9,239 nucleotides of DNA from positions 1-9,239 of the forward strand of contig NZ_LAJY01000113.1 of the NCBI RefSeq assembly GCF_000963705.1, read 5' to 3'. The DNA is from Elstera litoralis. GTDB lineage: Bacteria; Pseudomonadota; Alphaproteobacteria; Elsterales; Elsteraceae. The position numbers and the translations under genes are program-made. Positions 6,470-9,239 of this stretch are shown piece after piece (position 1 is the first letter of the stretch; each line of letters opens with the position of its first letter). The notes beneath the pieces were generated by a model, which did not search any database, was not told the origin of the DNA, and worked only from the letters and a program-made list of their open reading frames with translations.

Positions 6470-6518
6470 GCCAAGGGGCAAGCCCCTTGGCTGGGGGCGT
6501 CGGGGGTGAAACCCCTGA
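6470..6518 (-). repeat. Composite double-hairpin repeat, copy B (inverted relative to A)
   Basis: Read on the minus strand, this has the same parts as copy A. The first hairpin is built on GGGGT/ACCCC (plus-strand arms 6503-6507 and 6511-6515, extendable to 6500-6518 with one G-T pair). A linker with GACGCCCCCA follows. The second hairpin is a 10-bp stem GCCAAGGGGC (6470-6479) with GCCCCTTGGC (6482-6491). It ends with AATCCC, matching the AATCC after copy A. The stems differ from copy A by paired changes that keep base pairing. It lies just downstream of the isomerase stop codon and could also serve as its transcript end. Confidence 0.75.
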
Positions 6519-6524
6519 CAGACT

Positions 6525-7583
6525 TTAACCGATCCCCAACATCCGCCGGATCTGCGCCGGATCGGTTTTACCCCCGGCGAAATCGTCGAAAGCTTTCTCC
6601 GTGACGCGGATGATGTGCTTGTCGATGAACGGCGCGCCTTCTGCTGCCCCCACTTCCGGGTGCTTCAGGCAGCATTCCCACTCCAGCACCGCCCAACGAT
6701 CGTAACCATAGGCGGCGAGTTTGGAGAAGATGCCGGTGAAATCCACCTGCCCGTCGCCCAGCGAGCGGAAACGCCCGGCGCGGTTCACCCACGATTGATA
6801 GCCGGAATAAACGCCCTGCCGCCCGGTCGGATTGAACTCGGCGTCCTTCACATGAAACGCGCCGATGCGCTCGTGATAGATGTCGATGAAGGCGAGGTAG
6901 TCGAGCTGCATCAGCATGAAATGCGACGGATCGTAGTTAATCATGACGCGCGGATGCCCGTCGACCGCCTCCAGGAACATCTCGAAGCTCGCGCCGTCGA
7001 AAATATCCTCGCCGGGGTGGATTTCGTAGCAGAGATCGACCCCCAGCTCGTCGTAGAAATCGAGGATTGGCCGCCAACGCTTGGCCAATTCCCCGAAGGC
7101 GGTTTCGATCAACCCCGCCGGACGCTGCGGCCAGGGATAGAGGTAGGGCCAGGCCAGCGCCCCGGTGAAGGAGACGCTGGAATTGAGCCCCAACCGGCGC
7201 GACGCCTGCGCCGCCAGGCGCACTTGTTCCACCGCCCAGCGCTGGCGTTCGGCGGGCTTACCGCGCAAGGCTTCCGGCGCGAACCCGTCAAAAGCCTCGT
7301 CATAGGCCGGATGCACGGCGACGAGCTGGCCTTGCAGATGAGTGGAAAGTTCGGTGATCGTCACGCCATTGGCTTCGGCGATTCCCAGGATCTGCTGACA
7401 ATAGGTATCCGAGACAGCGGCGGTTTCCAGGTCGAACAGGCGCTTGTCCCAGGTCGGCACCTGCACGCCCTTATAGCCGAGTGACCCGGCCCAGCGGGTG
7501 ATCGCTTCCCAAGAGTTGAACGGCGCGGCATCGCCCGCGAATTGGGCCAAGAAAATGCCGGGGCCTTTGATGAGACTTGCCAT
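6525..7583 (-). CDS. Sugar phosphate isomerase/epimerase (xylose isomerase-like TIM barrel)
   Basis: This is a cytoplasmic metal-dependent TIM-barrel enzyme that would isomerise or epimerise a sugar, keto-sugar or cyclitol derivative. The frame is complete at 352 residues, with TAA at 6525-6527. ATG at 7581-7583 has TAAGGA at 7591-7596. The usual metal ligands are visible: Glu187 in CYEIHPGED, Asp218 and His221 in INYDPSHFML, His244 in AFHVKDAEF, and Glu301 in VLEWECCLKHPE. It belongs to the longer (about 350 aa) branch of the family, with an inserted segment around residues 245-275 that includes VYSGYQSW and NRAGRFRSLGDG. It follows the Gfo/Idh gene by 10 bp, so it is almost certainly in one operon. 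The dehydrogenase-epimerase pairing is common in routes that oxidise a sugar and rearrange the product. Substrate not assignable. Confidence 0.9.
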   Translation of the reverse strand: MASLIKGPGIFLAQFAGDAAPFNSWEAITRWAGSLGYKGVQVPTWDKRLFDLETAAVSDTYCQQILGIAEANGVTITELSTHLQGQLVAVHPAYDEAFDGFAPEALRGKPAERQRWAVEQVRLAAQASRRLGLNSSVSFTGALAWPYLYPWPQRPAGLIETAFGELAKRWRPILDFYDELGVDLCYEIHPGEDIFDGASFEMFLEAVDGHPRVMINYDPSHFMLMQLDYLAFIDIYHERIGAFHVKDAEFNPTGRQGVYSGYQSWVNRAGRFRSLGDGQVDFTGIFSKLAAYGYDRWAVLEWECCLKHPEVGAAEGAPFIDKHIIRVTEKAFDDFAGGKTDPAQIRRMLGIG

Positions 7584-7590
7584 GAGAGTT

Positions 7591-7596
7591 TCCTTA
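7591..7596 (-). promoter_or_regulatory. Ribosome binding site overlapping the upstream stop codon
   Basis: On the minus strand TAAGGA contains the TAA stop of the upstream dehydrogenase gene as its first three bases and the AGGA core of a Shine-Dalgarno sequence, 7 bases before the isomerase ATG. Ribosomes ending the first gene would sit on the start site of the next, which favours translational coupling. Confidence 0.7.
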
Positions 7597-8754
7597 AAAA
7601 ACGGGGCCAGCCCAAAGGGCGGCGGCCTCGGCAGGCGTCAGGGGCGCGGGCCGGTCGAGGCGGGAGGTTAGGCGCAGCGTTTCGCCCGTTTGCGCCGCCG
7701 TCAGCATCGCTTGCATGGCTTCGAGCGCGTGCGAGGCCAGCGCGCCAGACGCGCGCTGCGGCGTGCCGTGCAGCACCGAACTCGCCAGTTCGGCAATACC
7801 GAGGCAGCGGTAATTCGCCCGCGACGGTTGCGTCGGTGCCCAGTTTGGTGAACGCCAATTCGCCCGCCCGAAAGCGCGCGTCTCGGTATCCACCGCGATC
7901 CAATCGCCGCCCGCCTCGGTATATTCCACCGTGCCCCCGAAGAAATTCGGATCGGGCACGCGCAGGGAGCCCTTGGTGCCGTAAAGCTCGATGGCCGGAT
8001 GGCTGTGCTTCCACACGTCCCAGCTCATCGTGAACTGAATATCGGCCCCGCTTTCGAAATGCAGCAGCGCCATCACCGTTGTCGGCGTTTCGACTGTGAT
8101 GGCCTTGCCGATCATCGGCCCCGCCGCCGTCACGATCCGCTCGGCAAAGCCCGTGGAGGCGCGCGCCTGCACACTTTCCACCGGCCCGATCAGATTAATC
8201 AGCGCGGCGAGATAATAGGGGGCCATATCGAGGATCGGCCCGCCGCCCGGCTTGAAGAAGAAAGTCGGGTCCGGGTGCCAATGCTCCATGCCGTGCGACA
8301 TGAGATGACAGGTGCCGGATAGGATCGTTCCGACCGCGCCGGAATCGACCAGTTCCCGTGCCGTTTGCCCGCCGCCGCCCAAGAAGGTGTCGGGCGCGCA
8401 ACCGATCTTCAGGCCACGCTTTTCCGCTTCCGCCACCAGGGTTGCGGCGTCGGCGGCGGCGACCGTAATCGGCTTCTCGCCGAAGACGTGCTTGCCCGCC
8501 TGAAGCGCCGCCAGACTGACGGGGAAATGGGCATTGGGCGTGGTCAGATTAACGACTATCTGAATATCGGGCCGCGCCAATAGCGCATCGATACTGAGCG
8601 CTTCGATGCCGAAAGTTTTCGCCTGAGCTTCCGCTGCCTCCGCCCGCATATCGGCGCAGGCGACGAGCTTCAGCCCGTGAAAGGAGGCCATGTTTTGAAG
8701 ATAGATGGTGGAGATATTGCCGCAACCGATCAGGCCGACGCCGAGTTGGCTCAT
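7594..8754 (-). CDS. Gfo/Idh/MocA-family NAD(P)-dependent dehydrogenase
   Basis: This is a complete 386-residue oxidoreductase, probably oxidising a sugar or sugar acid. ATG at 8752-8754 is preferred over a TTG at 8775 because GGGGAGG sits five bases upstream of it and the protein then begins MSQLGVGLIGCGNIS, the normal start of the fold. The Rossmann glycine motif is at residues 6-13, TTPNAHF at 71-77, and the family lysine in GEKP at 92-95. The substrate domain has MEHWHPDPTFFFKPGGGP then ILDMAPYYL around 157-182. Many Gfo/Idh enzymes have D-x-x-x-H at that point, but here it reads D-x-x-x-Y, the form I associate with the subgroup that carries the WHPDP motif. The YGTKGSLRVPDPNFFGG strand is also typical. 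It is flanked at 10-11 bp on each side by isomerase genes and has no frame damage, unlike the second dehydrogenase. Confidence 0.92.
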   Translation of the reverse strand: MSQLGVGLIGCGNISTIYLQNMASFHGLKLVACADMRAEAAEAQAKTFGIEALSIDALLARPDIQIVVNLTTPNAHFPVSLAALQAGKHVFGEKPITVAAADAATLVAEAEKRGLKIGCAPDTFLGGGGQTARELVDSGAVGTILSGTCHLMSHGMEHWHPDPTFFFKPGGGPILDMAPYYLAALINLIGPVESVQARASTGFAERIVTAAGPMIGKAITVETPTTVMALLHFESGADIQFTMSWDVWKHSHPAIELYGTKGSLRVPDPNFFGGTVEYTEAGGDWIAVDTETRAFGRANWRSPNWAPTQPSRANYRCLGIAELASSVLHGTPQRASGALASHALEAMQAMLTAAQTGETLRLTSRLDRPAPLTPAEAAALWAGPVF

Positions 8755-8759
8755 TCCCG

Positions 8760-8766
8760 CCTCCCC
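8760..8766 (-). promoter_or_regulatory. Strong ribosome binding site that sets the dehydrogenase start
   Basis: Minus-strand GGGGAGG lies five bases before ATG 8754 and shares its first G with the TAG stop of the upstream isomerase. It supports the ATG over the TTG 21 bases earlier, which lies upstream of this site, and suggests translational coupling. Confidence 0.7.
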
Positions 8767-9239
8767 TACGACCAAGACGCGACGGTGTCGCGCGCCCGGC
8801 GGGCAAAACGCGCCACATCGGACGGTTTATCGTGCTCGGCGATGAAGAGACCGACGCCGGTAGCTGCGAGCGCCGGGCGGATCGCATCCCAGTTCATCAC
8901 CCCGTGGCCGGGATCGGCCCAACCGTCTTCGTCCAAACACTCACCCGCTGGCGCAATATCTTTGATATGCACGGCGGCGAGGCGATGGGCGTGTTTTTGG
9001 ATTTCCGTCACCGGATCGCCATTACCGCGCACGATCCAGGCGAGATCGGCTTCCCACAGCATGTCCGGCGCTTCCTGGAACAGGCAGTCGAGGAAACTCG
9101 TGCCATCGGCGGTTTTGCCGTACTCCCAATGGTGATTATGCCAAGCAAATTTCAGCCCTTCGCCCGTCACCACCGCGCCGATGGCCTTTAGCTCCCGGCC
9201 GAGCGCGCGCCAATGCTCCTCCCCGCCCTCACGCTCGCC
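8766..9239 (-). CDS. Sugar phosphate isomerase/epimerase, C-terminal part (runs off the window)
   Basis: The frame is open from the right edge to TAG at 8766-8768, giving 157 residues of a TIM-barrel isomerase/epimerase whose start lies outside the window. The metal-site motifs of the C-terminal half are visible: AWHNHHWEYG (family His), MLWEADLAWIV (Asp), AAVHIKDIAP (His with following Lys-Asp), and LFIAEHDKPSD (the last Glu). A GTG at 9173 could be taken for a start, but the upstream frame (GGEEHWRALGRELKAIGA) continues the barrel helix expected there, so it is internal. The family usually runs about 250-290 aa, so around 100 or more residues are missing. It is the first visible gene of the minus-strand cluster and is only distantly similar to the 352-aa isomerase two genes further on. 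Confidence 0.87.
   Translation of the reverse strand, partial: GEREGGEEHWRALGRELKAIGAVVTGEGLKFAWHNHHWEYGKTADGTSFLDCLFQEAPDMLWEADLAWIVRGNGDPVTEIQKHAHRLAAVHIKDIAPAGECLDEDGWADPGHGVMNWDAIRPALAATGVGLFIAEHDKPSDVARFARRARDTVASWS

Noticed and set aside
6615..7484. 289-codon plus-strand open frame across the isomerase gene
   Set aside because: It is antisense to the isomerase metal-site motifs; there is no ribosome binding site or domain.
8755..8775. Upstream TTG start for the dehydrogenase at 8775
   Set aside because: It would overlap the upstream gene, adds seven unconserved residues and lies upstream of the strong GGGGAGG site that serves ATG 8754.
1..9239. CRISPR arrays, tRNA or rRNA genes, transposase genes, prophage genes
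   Set aside because: I saw no regularly spaced repeats, no cloverleaf or rRNA signatures and no transposase or phage motifs on either strand. The two deletions therefore have no visible mobile element to explain them.

Overview
The window is GC-rich, with coding biased to G/C third positions and short gaps between genes. The gene content is a CheB end, a MetNIQ-type importer, several bacterial luciferase-like (LLM) flavin monooxygenases and a Gfo/Idh plus TIM-barrel sugar cluster. Together these suggest a free-living alphaproteobacterium, perhaps of the Rhodospirillales. That placement is inference from style and content; no rRNA or other marker gene is present.

Left edge (1-206): the last 46 codons of a CheB-type chemotaxis methylesterase, then a short gap before a convergent gene.

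Left block (207-5144): this looks like an organosulfur uptake and oxidation locus. It would once have been two divergent operons. On the minus strand an NtaA/SnaA-type monooxygenase was followed by an SfnG-like monooxygenase. On the plus strand metN, metI and metQ were followed by a third, NtaA-type monooxygenase. As sequenced it is heavily damaged. The SfnG-like gene is frameshifted. The first monooxygenase is cut to its last 74 codons and joined head-to-head to a metN lacking its Walker A part. The 3' end of metN is joined out of frame to a metI lacking its 5' end, and that metI also has an internal TAA. Only metQ and the 452-residue monooxygenase are complete; a strong intrinsic terminator lies between them. 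The importer with flavin monooxygenases suggests sulfur scavenging from a sulfonate, sulfone or similar compound rather than plain methionine transport, but the substrate cannot be read from the sequence.

Right block (5161-9239, all minus strand): a sugar or polyol catabolic cluster, in transcription order a TIM-barrel sugar phosphate isomerase/epimerase (cut by the window edge), a Gfo/Idh/MocA dehydrogenase, a second isomerase/epimerase, a 192-bp gap and a second Gfo/Idh/MocA dehydrogenase whose C-terminus is displaced by a one-base frameshift. The first three genes are separated by only 10-11 bp, and their Shine-Dalgarno sequences overlap the preceding stop codons. The 192-bp gap holds two copies, in inverted orientation, of a composite double-hairpin repeat around an AT-rich core. 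The left and right blocks converge, with a 16-bp gap and a hairpin covering both stop codons.

The main result is not a clear new system. It is a concentrated cluster of lesions in an organosulfur locus, which is either real gene decay or a sequencing/assembly fault, plus a tidy paired repeat worth a genome-wide search.
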